Positions 19,076 to 27,922 of a stretch of 64,000 bases of DNA are shown here, piece by piece. The position numbers were made by a program, and so were the translations under genes. The stretch comes from Bacteroidales bacterium. GTDB lineage: Bacteria > Bacteroidota > Bacteroidia > Bacteroidales > UBA1402. Within the stretch, counting starts at the first letter, position 1. Each line of letters opens with the position of its first letter. The notes under the pieces were generated by a model. It did not search any database. It saw only the letters and a program-made list of their open reading frames with translations, and had not been told where the DNA came from. The DNA is taken from contig JAFUDT010000003.1 in NCBI GenBank assembly GCA_017464285.1, positions 124,001 through 188,000 on the forward strand, in the 5' to 3' direction.

Positions 19076-22000
19076 ATGAAAAAGATACAGTTATTATTGG
19101 CTATGATTTTGGTCTCGCTGCCCTTCATGGCGCGTGAGATCAGGGGTAATGTGGTGTCGGCCGACGGACAGGCCCTGCAGGATGCTGTCATCTCTGCTTC
19201 CGGCGTGTCAAGTGTCCTGACCGACGAACAGGGCCGTTTTACCATAGACGTGCCTGAGGGCGCCCGGCTCTCTGTCTGGGCTGACGGCTATTTCAACCGG
19301 ACAGTCAGAACGGGGGCGGCCTCAGAATTGAGAATAGTGCTGCTCAGTACTTCCACATACAAATATTCGCAGACCAGCGTGCTGCCTTACCGTATTGAGG
19401 AGAAATCCGATATACCGGGTGCCACCAGTCTCAACAAGAAGGATTTCGCCCTGGGTGCCGGCAGCATCGACAGGGCTGTTCAGGGCGAATTCGCCGGCCT
19501 GCAGGTGACGCAGAAAAGCGGTATGCCCGGCGAGGGTGCCAGCTTTCTGTTGCATGGTCTGCAGACGCTCTCGGCCGATGCCCGCCCGCTGGTCGTCATC
19601 AACGGAGTGCCCTACATGCCTTCGACCGACGAGTCCCAGCTGATTGGCGGCTATTCCCGCAGCCTGTTCCAGGCCTACAGCCTGAACGATATCCAGAATA
19701 TCACCCTTTTGACCGGGGCCGAGGCTGCGCTCTACGGTTCTCTGGGATCGAACGGCGTCCTGCTCATTGAGACCGACGGTGCCACTTCGGATGACATGAA
19801 CACCAAGATTTCCTACAACGGGGCTTTCGGCGTGAATTGGAATAGCAGCCGTATCCCCCTGATGTCGGCCTCCCAGTACAAGTCCTATCTGTCGGATATC
19901 GGCATGACCTATTTCGACAATATGGAGACGTTTTTCAGTAACTTCCCCTTCCTGTATTCCGATCAGTCGGGTCAGGCCTACAGTTATCTGTACCGTTTCG
20001 ATACGGACTGGCAGAACGAGCTCTACCGTTCGGGTATGACCACCGATCACCTGGTTCGTGTGGAAGGTGGTGACGCTATCGCCAAGTATGATATCTCAGT
20101 GGGTTACATGCACGATGAGGGGACGCTCAAAAATACATCCCAAGACCGTTTCAGCGCCCAGATCAATTCCAATGTGCTGGTGAGCAAGAAGGTCGAAATC
20201 GCCACCTCTATCGGTTTGGCCTATCTGGACGGCTCCTATCAGGAACAGGGCATGATACCGGAGACCAACCCGCTGCTGGCCGCCTATCGTCGCTCGCCCG
20301 TACTGAGTCCTTACAAGAGCGACATGTACGGCTCGCTGCTGGACAGCTACGCCTCTTATTACTATGGCAACAATACCAACACGGACTTTATCGTGAGCAA
20401 TCCCTCGGCCATCATCAACACGCTGTCGGCCGACATGCGTCAATATGATGTGAACATGAATGCCCGTCTCAGCTACCGTCCCAACAATTATCTGAGTTTC
20501 AACGGTATGGTCGGGCTTTATTACAACTACGACCAGGAAGGGATTTTCATTCCCGGCATCAACAACCACGACATTGTACCTCAGTTTGACACTTACGGAC
20601 AGAGTGACAACATCGTGCGTCAGGGAGTGAACGAGACGCTCAACTGGTTTGCCGCCCTGAATGCCGCCTACAGCCGCAGCTTCGGCGAACATCAGCTGAC
20701 GACCCGGGCCGGAACACAGATGATGCTGAACAAATTTGAGACCGACATGGGTGTGGGACGCAACACGGCCAACGACTTTTATCAGACCCTTTCGGACGTG
20801 CAGACCGTAGGACGCTTCTTCTCGGGCTACGGCAGCCGTTGGAACTGGATGAACATCTACCTGCAGGGAGCTTACACTTATGCCGATCTGCTCAATCTCG
20901 GTCTGATGCTTTCAGCTGACGGAGCTTCCTCGACAGGCAAGGACGCTACCCGCATGGGACTGTTCCCGGCTGTCTCGGCCACCTTCATGCTGACCGGTCT
21001 GGATTATTTCAAGGACATCCGCTGGCTGGACCGCCTCCATGTGCATGCCGATTACGGCAAGACCGGCAACAGCCGTTTCTCGGGAAACTACGGCAAGTAC
21101 TACTATAGCAGCCGCCTGTACCAGAACATATCCGGTATCGTGCGTAATAATGTACCCAATACGAAAATCAAATGGGAGGAAGTCGGTACGGCCAACCTGG
21201 GTCTGGATGCCTCTCTGCTGGACTACAGGATGAGCCTGGGACTGAACTATTTCAACAAGCAGGCTACCGATGTACTGATGACCCGTGTGGAATCTTCGCT
21301 CTACGGGACAGGCCTTCACTACAGCAACGATGCTGAAATCGGCAGTCACGGTCTGGATATCTCCCTGAAGCTGGCGCCGGTCTATACCCGTGATTTCAAA
21401 TGGGTGCTGGGCGGCAATATCACCCGCCTGCACAATACTGTCAAGTCTTTGGGTACGGCCGACAACCTGATCAGCACACTCTCGGACGGAGCTACGATAG
21501 TGACGCGTCCGGGTGAGGCTCCTTACAGTTTTTACGGCTATGAGACCGATGCCGACATGCCAGTCTATGCCACAACCCTGGCAGCCCGCACAGCTTACAG
21601 TTATGTGGAGGGTGGGGAGACCAAGACCCGACCGATGCTCAATCGAAATGGAGTGGAGTATGAGGCCGGCGACGTGAATTTCGTCGATCAGAACGGCGAC
21701 GGCATCATCGATGATGCCGACCGTGTGGTTTTGGGCTCCGCTACCCCGGACTGGTACGGTGGCTTGTTCACGCGGTTGCAGTATAAGGCTTTTGCGCTTG
21801 ATTTCAATTTTGTCTATTCTCTGGGTAACGAGGCCTACAATGCTGTGCGCCGTGTCACGGAATCTGCCCGGGACTTCTCCAATCAGAGCCTGGCAGTGAA
21901 CCGCCGTTGGACCATGGATGGACAGAAGACCGACATGCCCAGGGCCGTCTATGGAGACCTGGTCGGCAACAATGATTTCAGCGACCGCTGGATTGAGGAC

Positions 22001-22237
22001 GCTTCCTACATCAAGTTGAGAGATGTGACGCTGAGCTACAGTTTCGACCATCCTGTATGGCACTTTTTCCAGGGAGGAACCATTTATGTGACCGGACAGA
22101 ATCTGCTGTGCCTGACCGGCTATCTTGGCCAGGATCCCGAATTCGCCTATTCCTACAATACGGCGATGACGGGTGTCGATTATGCCAAACTGGCCGCTCC
22201 CAAGACGGTCAAGGTGGGAGTCAATCTTAAATTCTAA
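19076..22237 (+). CDS. SusC/RagA-family TonB-dependent outer-membrane transporter (second pair)
   Basis: The 1053-residue protein has a signal peptide (about residues 1-19), a short carboxypeptidase-regulatory-like domain (IRGNVVSADGQALQDAVISA), and a plug with VQGEFAGLQVTQKSGMPGEG and LVVINGVPYMPST. The barrel ends with LGQDPEFAYSYNTAMTGVDY and VKVGVNLKF. The loop DQNGDGIIDDADRVVLGSA is the usual late SusC calcium-like motif. The plug is more divergent than in the first SusC: LLHGLQTLSADARPLVVING replaces the more standard IRIRG motif. It is followed 18 bases later by its SusD partner. Two SusC/D pairs may take up different products of one polysaccharide. Confidence 0.9.
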   Translation: MKKIQLLLAMILVSLPFMAREIRGNVVSADGQALQDAVISASGVSSVLTDEQGRFTIDVPEGARLSVWADGYFNRTVRTGAASELRIVLLSTSTYKYSQTSVLPYRIEEKSDIPGATSLNKKDFALGAGSIDRAVQGEFAGLQVTQKSGMPGEGASFLLHGLQTLSADARPLVVINGVPYMPSTDESQLIGGYSRSLFQAYSLNDIQNITLLTGAEAALYGSLGSNGVLLIETDGATSDDMNTKISYNGAFGVNWNSSRIPLMSASQYKSYLSDIGMTYFDNMETFFSNFPFLYSDQSGQAYSYLYRFDTDWQNELYRSGMTTDHLVRVEGGDAIAKYDISVGYMHDEGTLKNTSQDRFSAQINSNVLVSKKVEIATSIGLAYLDGSYQEQGMIPETNPLLAAYRRSPVLSPYKSDMYGSLLDSYASYYYGNNTNTDFIVSNPSAIINTLSADMRQYDVNMNARLSYRPNNYLSFNGMVGLYYNYDQEGIFIPGINNHDIVPQFDTYGQSDNIVRQGVNETLNWFAALNAAYSRSFGEHQLTTRAGTQMMLNKFETDMGVGRNTANDFYQTLSDVQTVGRFFSGYGSRWNWMNIYLQGAYTYADLLNLGLMLSADGASSTGKDATRMGLFPAVSATFMLTGLDYFKDIRWLDRLHVHADYGKTGNSRFSGNYGKYYYSSRLYQNISGIVRNNVPNTKIKWEEVGTANLGLDASLLDYRMSLGLNYFNKQATDVLMTRVESSLYGTGLHYSNDAEIGSHGLDISLKLAPVYTRDFKWVLGGNITRLHNTVKSLGTADNLISTLSDGATIVTRPGEAPYSFYGYETDADMPVYATTLAARTAYSYVEGGETKTRPMLNRNGVEYEAGDVNFVDQNGDGIIDDADRVVLGSATPDWYGGLFTRLQYKAFALDFNFVYSLGNEAYNAVRRVTESARDFSNQSLAVNRRWTMDGQKTDMPRAVYGDLVGNNDFSDRWIEDASYIKLRDVTLSYSFDHPVWHFFQGGTIYVTGQNLLCLTGYLGQDPEFAYSYNTAMTGVDYAKLAAPKTVKVGVNLKF

Positions 22238-22255
22238 TGATTAAATTGTCTGATT

Positions 22256-24028
22256 ATGAATAAGATAATGAAGTATTCGCTTAAGTCTCTTTGGCTCATG
22301 GTCCTGGTCGCTGTCCTGACGGCCTGTTCGGATTTCTTCGATCCCAAGACGGACGACATACTCTCGTCCGAGGACTATATTTCTTCCCAGACGGAGGTGT
22401 ATACCGGCTACATCGGCATTATCACCAAGTTGCAGGCGGTCGCCGACAAGGCGATCTATCTCACCGACACCCGGGGCGAACTGCTGGAGCCCACCGAGAG
22501 CTCGTCGCCTGAGTTGATTGCCCTGTACAACTACAACGAAGATCTGAGCGGCAACTCCTATGCCGATCCGGCAGGCTGGTACGAGGTGGTAATCGCCTGC
22601 AACGATTATCTGGACAATATGCGGACCTTCCGCCTGAAAAAACCCGAGCTGGTCAATGACGAGCGTTTCGATGCCCTGGAGAGCCTGACCCTGCGTGTCA
22701 AAGTCTGGGCCTACCTGACTATTGCCGAAATTTACGGTCAGGCCGTATGGTTTGACGATCCCATGGTTCAGATTCAGGATTTGACGGATGCCTCCAAGTT
22801 CCGGCTCATGAATCTCGAAGAGGTGGTGGACAAATGTATCGACCTGTTGGACAACGGCGATGCCTCGACTGATATGGTCAACGGCCGGCTGAGTTTTTCG
22901 TGGTACGAATGGCTGGATCCGGAAACCGCCCTGGCCGACAGTGAATACCGCTATTGGGATTACATGACGCCTCCCTATGACGGACTGATGGCCAAGCTTT
23001 GTCTGTGGAAAGGTGCCTGTCTGCAGGGGCAGAACAACTATACGGGGGCCAAGACCTATTACCAGCGTTGTGCCGACCTGATGTTCAATGCCCTGAACAA
23101 GGTCATATCCGACCAGGCACTGAACTACTACTGGCTGCCGACGGCTGCCACGCCGGGCAACTATGCCCGTTTCTGGGACAACCCCGAGCCTTATGCCCGT
23201 GAAGTAGTCTGCGCAGTCATCTATGACTATACCCGCAATCAGACCAACCGGCTACTGTACCATTTCAGCTCGGAATACCCCAACAAGTATCTCCTGCGTC
23301 CCTGCGTGGCCATGATTGAAAACCGCTTCGAGAGCAATGATTTCAATCCGGGCTATTCCACTTCGGAAGAGAAGCGTGCCTCGACCATTTGCGGCAACCG
23401 CTACGGCGACAAGCCCTATCTGGCCAAGTACCGTCCTATCGGCAGCAGTCGACGGGTGAACGCCTATCAGGACGATGTCCACATTTACCTGTTCCGGGCC
23501 ACGGAGTATCACTATTTCCTGGTGGAGGCCCTCAATGGACTGGGGCGTTTCGAAGCGGCCTCGGCTATGCTCAATGGCGGTATTACGGCTGATTACTTCG
23601 AAACCAATGCCGACGGTTCCATGCTTAAGGACGATGACGGCTATGGTACGCCGCTGGCGGGATTCGAGGGTTTCACCAACGACTGGAGCGGTACGGCCTC
23701 CTGGGGGACGCGCAAGTATCCGCATGTAGGTCTGCGTGGTGCCTTCAACCTCAAGGCCAGGGAATTCAAGACCGAGACCGGAGCTTTGTTGATGACCAAC
23801 ATGAAACTGAATGACATGCAGGTATTGGACGAAGCCATGCTGGAATTTGCCGGCGAGGGTAAGGTGTATCCGATGATGATCCGCATGGCCCGTCGCTGGG
23901 GCAACGGCTCCTACGACGCAACGATAGTTTCTTCGCGAGTGGCCCCCAAATACGGTGACAAGGCCGAACTGATGAAAGCCAGGATCGAAAGTCAGATTTT
24001 CGTGCCTTGGGACTTGAAACTGGAATAG
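22256..24028 (+). CDS. SusD-like lipoprotein (second pair)
   Basis: The 590-residue lipoprotein has the lipobox LTAC (Cys24) followed by SDFFDPKTDD. A second in-frame ATG lies four codons in, so the exact start is uncertain. The SusD helical plan is visible in VKVWAYLTIAEIYGQAVWFD and in EYHYFLVEALNGLGRFEAAS; the C-terminus DEAMLEFAGEGKVYPMMIRM matches the family motif that precedes the end of the protein. It should cap the second SusC. A gap of 71 bases with a good promoter follows, so the SusC/D transcript probably ends or is re-initiated here, although no clear hairpin terminator was seen. Confidence 0.87.
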   Translation: MNKIMKYSLKSLWLMVLVAVLTACSDFFDPKTDDILSSEDYISSQTEVYTGYIGIITKLQAVADKAIYLTDTRGELLEPTESSSPELIALYNYNEDLSGNSYADPAGWYEVVIACNDYLDNMRTFRLKKPELVNDERFDALESLTLRVKVWAYLTIAEIYGQAVWFDDPMVQIQDLTDASKFRLMNLEEVVDKCIDLLDNGDASTDMVNGRLSFSWYEWLDPETALADSEYRYWDYMTPPYDGLMAKLCLWKGACLQGQNNYTGAKTYYQRCADLMFNALNKVISDQALNYYWLPTAATPGNYARFWDNPEPYAREVVCAVIYDYTRNQTNRLLYHFSSEYPNKYLLRPCVAMIENRFESNDFNPGYSTSEEKRASTICGNRYGDKPYLAKYRPIGSSRRVNAYQDDVHIYLFRATEYHYFLVEALNGLGRFEAASAMLNGGITADYFETNADGSMLKDDDGYGTPLAGFEGFTNDWSGTASWGTRKYPHVGLRGAFNLKAREFKTETGALLMTNMKLNDMQVLDEAMLEFAGEGKVYPMMIRMARRWGNGSYDATIVSSRVAPKYGDKAELMKARIESQIFVPWDLKLE

Positions 24029-24039
24029 CGTCGAGACTG

Positions 24040-24070
24040 TTGGTCGGTCGGTTTTTTGTATCTATCTTTG
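24040..24070 (+). promoter_or_regulatory. Bacteroidota-type promoter for the SGNH hydrolase and esterase genes
   Basis: A -33 box TTGG at 24040-24043 is followed by 19 bases and a -7 box TATCTTTG at 24063-24070, matching the primary sigma consensus TTTG/N19-21/TAnnTTTG known in Bacteroidota. The ATG of the hydrolase is 29 bases further on. It would let the two esterase genes be expressed apart from the SusC/D genes. Confidence 0.75.
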
Positions 24071-24099
24071 CCCGACATGCCTGATATAGTCTAACTGAG

Positions 24100-24993
24100 A
24101 TGAAAGGATTATTTGTTGCCGTCATGCTGCTGGCGGCCATTATGAGCGGTGCCGCCGGCCAGCCGGCCCCGGAATCGCTGGTGGGCTCCCCGGCCGGCCC
24201 CAGGGCCGCACTGTCTCATGCCAATGTCAAGGTCAGTAGGCAGGACAAGAGCCTGCATACCCAGTGGGCAGGTGCCCGGGTCGCCTTTCTGGGAGACTCG
24301 ATGACCGATAAGCGCACGCTGGGGCCGGAAACCACGCTGTGGTGGGAGTATCTCTCTCAGTTGCTGGGTTTCGGTGAGACCTATTGCTACGGCGTGAACG
24401 GCCATCAGTGGCACCAGATTCTGGGCCAGGCCCGCAAACTTCATGACGAGCATCCCGACGATGTGGACGCCATCTTGATTTTTGCCGGCACCAACGATTA
24501 CAATGCGGGGGTTCCAGTAGGCAACTTCTTCGACGAAGAAGAAGTGGAAGTCGAGGTGAAAGGTCCTCAGATTGTCCGTCGCAAGCATCGGATCCCGGTC
24601 ATGGGCGATGCCACCTTCTGCGGACGCATCAACGATGCGCTCTGTTTTCTGAAGACCCACTATCCTGACATCCAGATTATTGTCATGACTCCTATCCATC
24701 GCGGATATGCCAAGTTCAATGACAAGAACGTCCAGCCCGACGAGTTCTACTGCAACGGCCAGGGATTGTTTCTCGAGGACTATGTGTCTGTCCTGAAGCA
24801 AGGTTGTGCCTACTGGTCGGTGCCCGTTGTCGATCTCTACGGCGAGAGCGGCATCGTGCCCAATCTGGAATCAAATAACCTCTATATCGCCAAGCCTGCC
24901 ACCGACCGGCTGCATCCCAGCACGGAAGGGCAGTGGCGCATCGCCCGCCTGTTGCAGTATCAGCTACCCCGCTGGCCTGTCAGAATCAAATAA
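24100..24993 (+). CDS. Secreted SGNH/GDSL hydrolase, probable carbohydrate esterase
   Basis: The 297-residue product has a signal peptide (MKGLFVAVMLLAAIMSGAAG). The SGNH blocks are visible: block I VAFLGDSMTD with nucleophile Ser67, block III FAGTNDYN with Asn132, and block V DRLHPS with Asp269 and His272. These are the expected catalytic residues of the superfamily. In PULs such enzymes commonly remove acetyl groups from glycans such as pectin, which fits the lyase upstream and the esterase 7 bases downstream. The exact substrate is inferred; a lipase or acyl esterase role cannot be excluded from sequence. Confidence 0.83.
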   Translation: MKGLFVAVMLLAAIMSGAAGQPAPESLVGSPAGPRAALSHANVKVSRQDKSLHTQWAGARVAFLGDSMTDKRTLGPETTLWWEYLSQLLGFGETYCYGVNGHQWHQILGQARKLHDEHPDDVDAILIFAGTNDYNAGVPVGNFFDEEEVEVEVKGPQIVRRKHRIPVMGDATFCGRINDALCFLKTHYPDIQIIVMTPIHRGYAKFNDKNVQPDEFYCNGQGLFLEDYVSVLKQGCAYWSVPVVDLYGESGIVPNLESNNLYIAKPATDRLHPSTEGQWRIARLLQYQLPRWPVRIK

Positions 24994-25000
24994 ATCGTTC

Positions 25001-26299
25001 ATGAAAAAGTATTTGACCATCAGTTTAGGTGCCTGGCTGTTCTCAGCCGGGCTTCTTTATGCGCAGGTCTCGGCCCCCGGCCGGGCTTACCTGGACTACA
25101 CGGTGCTGCCCGCCCACGGCGACGGTGTCTGCGCACTGGGAGAAACGGCCACGGTCAAAGTCGTGGCTACAGCCGGCGGCCGCGGCTTAGACGGAACGGT
25201 GATCCGTTTCGAGGCCGGTCCGGATGCCTTGCCTGCCGATACGGCCGGGGATGCCGTCTTTCGCGAGGGCGAGGCGGTGGTGTCGTTCGGTACTATGCGG
25301 GAGCCCGGCTTCCGTTACTGCCGCCTGAGTTTCCAGGTGGAAGGACAGACCATCCGGGACAATGTCAAACTGGCTTTTGCCCCCGATATGATTGAGCCGA
25401 CCATCGCCTGTCCGCCCGACTTCGACAAGTACTGGCGCCGGACACTGGACAAGGCTTCCAAGGTGCCTATGACGATTGAGGAAACCCCTTGGCCGCAGGC
25501 CGGCGATGATCAGGTGGAGACCAGGATGGTCAAAATCCAGAGCTATGAGAAGGGCTGCTATCTCTATGGCTGGCTTAGCCGCCCCCGGGACGGCAAACGT
25601 CATCCGGTGCTGCTGATTCCACCCGGGGCCGGGGTCAAACGCATCAATCCCTTGCCCGATTATGCCAGGGAGGGATTCATCACGCTCGCCATCGATGTGC
25701 ACGCCTTGCCGGTCGATGCCCCGGATTCGATTATCAGACTCCGTCAGACGGAAGTGGGGGAGTTTACCCAAGTGGGCATCAGTCATCGCGACAGCTACTA
25801 TTATCGCCGGATATATTGCAGTCTGGTGCGTGCCATCGACTATCTGTGTTCTCTGCCCGATTTCGACGGACAGAATGTCGGCGTGACGGGCGGCAGCCAG
25901 GGCGGAGCCCTGTCGATAGTCGCCGCCGGCCTGGATCCCCGGATTACCTTTGTGGCAGCTTTCTATCCGGCTTTGTGCGATGTGTCGGGCTTCCTTTACG
26001 GAAGAGCTGGCGGCTGGCCCCGTTTTTATTCCAAGAGCCCCGTTCCTCCCGAGCAGTCAGCTGTAGAGATGAAAACTCTCTCGTACTACGATGTGGTCAA
26101 TTTTGCCCGTCGCATCAAGGTGCCCGGTTTCTATTCATACGGCCATAACGACGGCACTTGTCCGCCTACGTCGGTCTGTGCCGCCCTGAATCAGATCAAG
26201 GCTCCCAAGATACTCGAAGTGACTCCTTCTTCGGCTCACTGGCGCTTTACCGAAACCCTGCACCGTTCCATTGAGTGGATGAAAGGGCAGTGTCGCTGA
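25001..26299 (+). CDS. CE7-like acetyl esterase (acetylxylan esterase family), secreted
   Basis: The 432-residue product starts at 25001 with a signal peptide ([22 protein letters not shown]). About 120 residues of N-terminal beta structure precede an alpha/beta hydrolase domain opening with [15 protein letters not shown]. The triad is complete: Ser299 in GGSQGG, Asp384 in GHNDGTCPP and His413 in SSAHW; this layout is typical of the CE7 acetylxylan esterase/cephalosporin-C deacetylase family. It would remove acetyl groups from oligosaccharides, probably in the periplasm. It is co-transcribed with the SGNH hydrolase (7-base gap). Confidence 0.87.
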   Translation: MKKYLTISLGAWLFSAGLLYAQVSAPGRAYLDYTVLPAHGDGVCALGETATVKVVATAGGRGLDGTVIRFEAGPDALPADTAGDAVFREGEAVVSFGTMREPGFRYCRLSFQVEGQTIRDNVKLAFAPDMIEPTIACPPDFDKYWRRTLDKASKVPMTIEETPWPQAGDDQVETRMVKIQSYEKGCYLYGWLSRPRDGKRHPVLLIPPGAGVKRINPLPDYAREGFITLAIDVHALPVDAPDSIIRLRQTEVGEFTQVGISHRDSYYYRRIYCSLVRAIDYLCSLPDFDGQNVGVTGGSQGGALSIVAAGLDPRITFVAAFYPALCDVSGFLYGRAGGWPRFYSKSPVPPEQSAVEMKTLSYYDVVNFARRIKVPGFYSYGHNDGTCPPTSVCAALNQIKAPKILEVTPSSAHWRFTETLHRSIEWMKGQCR

Positions 26300-26333
26300 G
26301 CAAACCCCTGGTTTCAGGGTGGGCAAAGTTTTT

Positions 26334-26364
26334 TTTGATAAATCTTTCCGATGCTATAAATTTG
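26334..26364 (+). promoter_or_regulatory. Promoter of panB
   Basis: TTTG at 26334-26337, 19 bases, then TAAATTTG at 26357-26364, a full match to the Bacteroidota -33/-7 consensus. The panB ATG follows at 26392. A weak hairpin with a bulge (about 26304-26320) and a T-run just upstream might end the esterase transcript; the T-run overlaps the -33 box. Confidence 0.8.
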
Positions 26365-26391
26365 CGCCAATTTATACATAAACATAGAGAA

Positions 26392-27210
26392 ATGTCAGTA
26401 CACAGTGAAGATACCCGCAAGGTGACTACCCACCGGCTTTGGGAAATGAAGCAGCGGGGGGAGAAAATAGCCATGCTGACGGCCTACGACTATTCCATGG
26501 CCAAGCTGATCGACCAGTCTGGCATGGATGTCATCCTGGTGGGCGACTCGGCCTCCAATGTGATGGCCGGCAATGTGACCACGCTACCTATCACCCTGGA
26601 CCAGATGATCTATCATGGCAAATCTGTTGTCAGGGGCATCACCCGCGCCCTGGTTGTGGTGGATATGCCTTTCGGCTCCTATCAGGGTAATTCCAAGGAG
26701 GCGCTGGCCAGCGCCATCCGCATCATGAAGGAGACTCACGCCGATGCCATCAAGCTGGAGGGCGGCAGCGAGATCCGCGAATCCATCGAACGCATACTCT
26801 GTGCCGGTATCCCCGTCATGGGGCATCTTGGGCTGACTCCCCAGTCGATCAACAAGTTCGGCACCTATGCCGTGCGCGCCCGTGAGGAAGCCGAAGCCAA
26901 CAAGCTTAAGGAAGATGCCCTGATGTTGCAGGAAGTGGGTTGTTTCGGCCTGGTGCTGGAAAAGATTCCTGCCGCCTTGGCCAAGCAGGTGACCGAGAGC
27001 GTGCAGATTCCGGTCATCGGTATCGGTGCCGGCCCTCATGTCGATGGCCAGGTGCTGGTTGCCCACGACATGCTGGGCATTACCCAGGCCTTCACGCCCC
27101 GTTTCCTGCGCCGCTATGCCAATCTGCAGGATACCATTATCGAGGCGGCCCAGGCCTATATCAAGGATGTCAAATCCTGTGACTTCCCCAACGAAAAAGA
27201 ACAGTATTAA
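26392..27210 (+). CDS. panB: 3-methyl-2-oxobutanoate hydroxymethyltransferase
   Basis: The 272-residue product matches PanB over its full length. It transfers a hydroxymethyl group from 5,10-methylene-tetrahydrofolate to 2-oxoisovalerate, giving ketopantoate for pantothenate and coenzyme A. Motifs seen: [20 protein letters not shown], the metal-binding [25 protein letters not shown], and GHLGLTPQ. The start at 26392 follows the promoter by 28 bases; an in-frame start 117 bases upstream would lie before the promoter and inside the previous gene. Other pantothenate genes are not in the window. Confidence 0.96.
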   Translation: MSVHSEDTRKVTTHRLWEMKQRGEKIAMLTAYDYSMAKLIDQSGMDVILVGDSASNVMAGNVTTLPITLDQMIYHGKSVVRGITRALVVVDMPFGSYQGNSKEALASAIRIMKETHADAIKLEGGSEIRESIERILCAGIPVMGHLGLTPQSINKFGTYAVRAREEAEANKLKEDALMLQEVGCFGLVLEKIPAALAKQVTESVQIPVIGIGAGPHVDGQVLVAHDMLGITQAFTPRFLRRYANLQDTIIEAAQAYIKDVKSCDFPNEKEQY

Positions 27211-27217
27211 CCATTTC

Positions 27218-27247
27218 ATGTCCAACGATAAAACCGAATCCAAGTGA
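27218..27247 (+). CDS. Possible 9-codon leader frame overlapping the upp start
   Basis: A short ATG frame (MSNDKTESK) ends with TGA at 27245-27247, which overlaps the GTG start of upp at 27244 in a GTGA. It might couple translation or set upp initiation. No ribosome site of note is seen, and it could be chance. Confidence 0.25.
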   Translation: MSNDKTESK

Positions 27248-27906
27248 AAGTCATCAATTTTGCCGACACCAACAGTGTCATCAATCAGTATATGGCTGAG
27301 CTGAGGGATGTGAATGTCCAGACCGACCGGGCCAGATTCCGGCATAATCTCCGCCGTATCGGCCAGATGATGGGCTACGAAGTGAGCAAGACGCTCGAGT
27401 ACACACAGAAGGATGTCGTCACCCCCCTGGGAACAGCCCCCACTATGGTGCCCTCAGACAAGGTGGTGTTGGGAACTATCTTCCGGGCCGGTTTGCCCTT
27501 TCACGAAGGTTTTATGGATGTATTTGACCATGCCGGCAGCGCTTTCGTGTCGGCCTATCGTTTCTACAAGGACAAGGAGTGCAATCAGGTCGGCATCATG
27601 GTCGAGTATATCGCTTCTCCCGACCTGACAGGCAAGACGCTGATCATCGCCGATCCGATGCTGGCCACCGGCGGCAGTATGGAACTTTCCTACGAGGCGT
27701 TCTGCTCCAAGGGGACGCCTGCTCAGGTTCATTTCTGCTGTGTGATTGCCGCCAAGGAGGGGGTTGACTACATCAAGAAAATGTTCCGCAATCAGAAGAA
27801 TATGACGCTTTGGTGCGCTGCCATCGACCCCGGCTTGAACGAACATGCCTATATCGTTCCCGGCCTTGGCGATGCCGGCGACCTGGCCTACGGAGAAAAA
27901 ATCTAA
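27244..27906 (+). CDS. upp: Uracil phosphoribosyltransferase
   Basis: The 220-residue product converts uracil and PRPP to UMP in pyrimidine salvage. The PRPP-binding loop IIADPMLATGGSM lies at about residues 136-148, and the C-terminal uracil-binding region includes IDPGLNEHAYIVPGLGDAGD, as in Upp enzymes. The start is a GTG at 27244; no in-frame ATG fits because the next Met would remove conserved N-terminal residues (DTNSVINQYM). It is followed 16 bases later by a uracil permease gene, a natural uptake and salvage pair. Confidence 0.95.
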   Translation: MKVINFADTNSVINQYMAELRDVNVQTDRARFRHNLRRIGQMMGYEVSKTLEYTQKDVVTPLGTAPTMVPSDKVVLGTIFRAGLPFHEGFMDVFDHAGSAFVSAYRFYKDKECNQVGIMVEYIASPDLTGKTLIIADPMLATGGSMELSYEAFCSKGTPAQVHFCCVIAAKEGVDYIKKMFRNQKNMTLWCAAIDPGLNEHAYIVPGLGDAGDLAYGEKI

Positions 27907-27922
27907 CACAGCTATACATATT

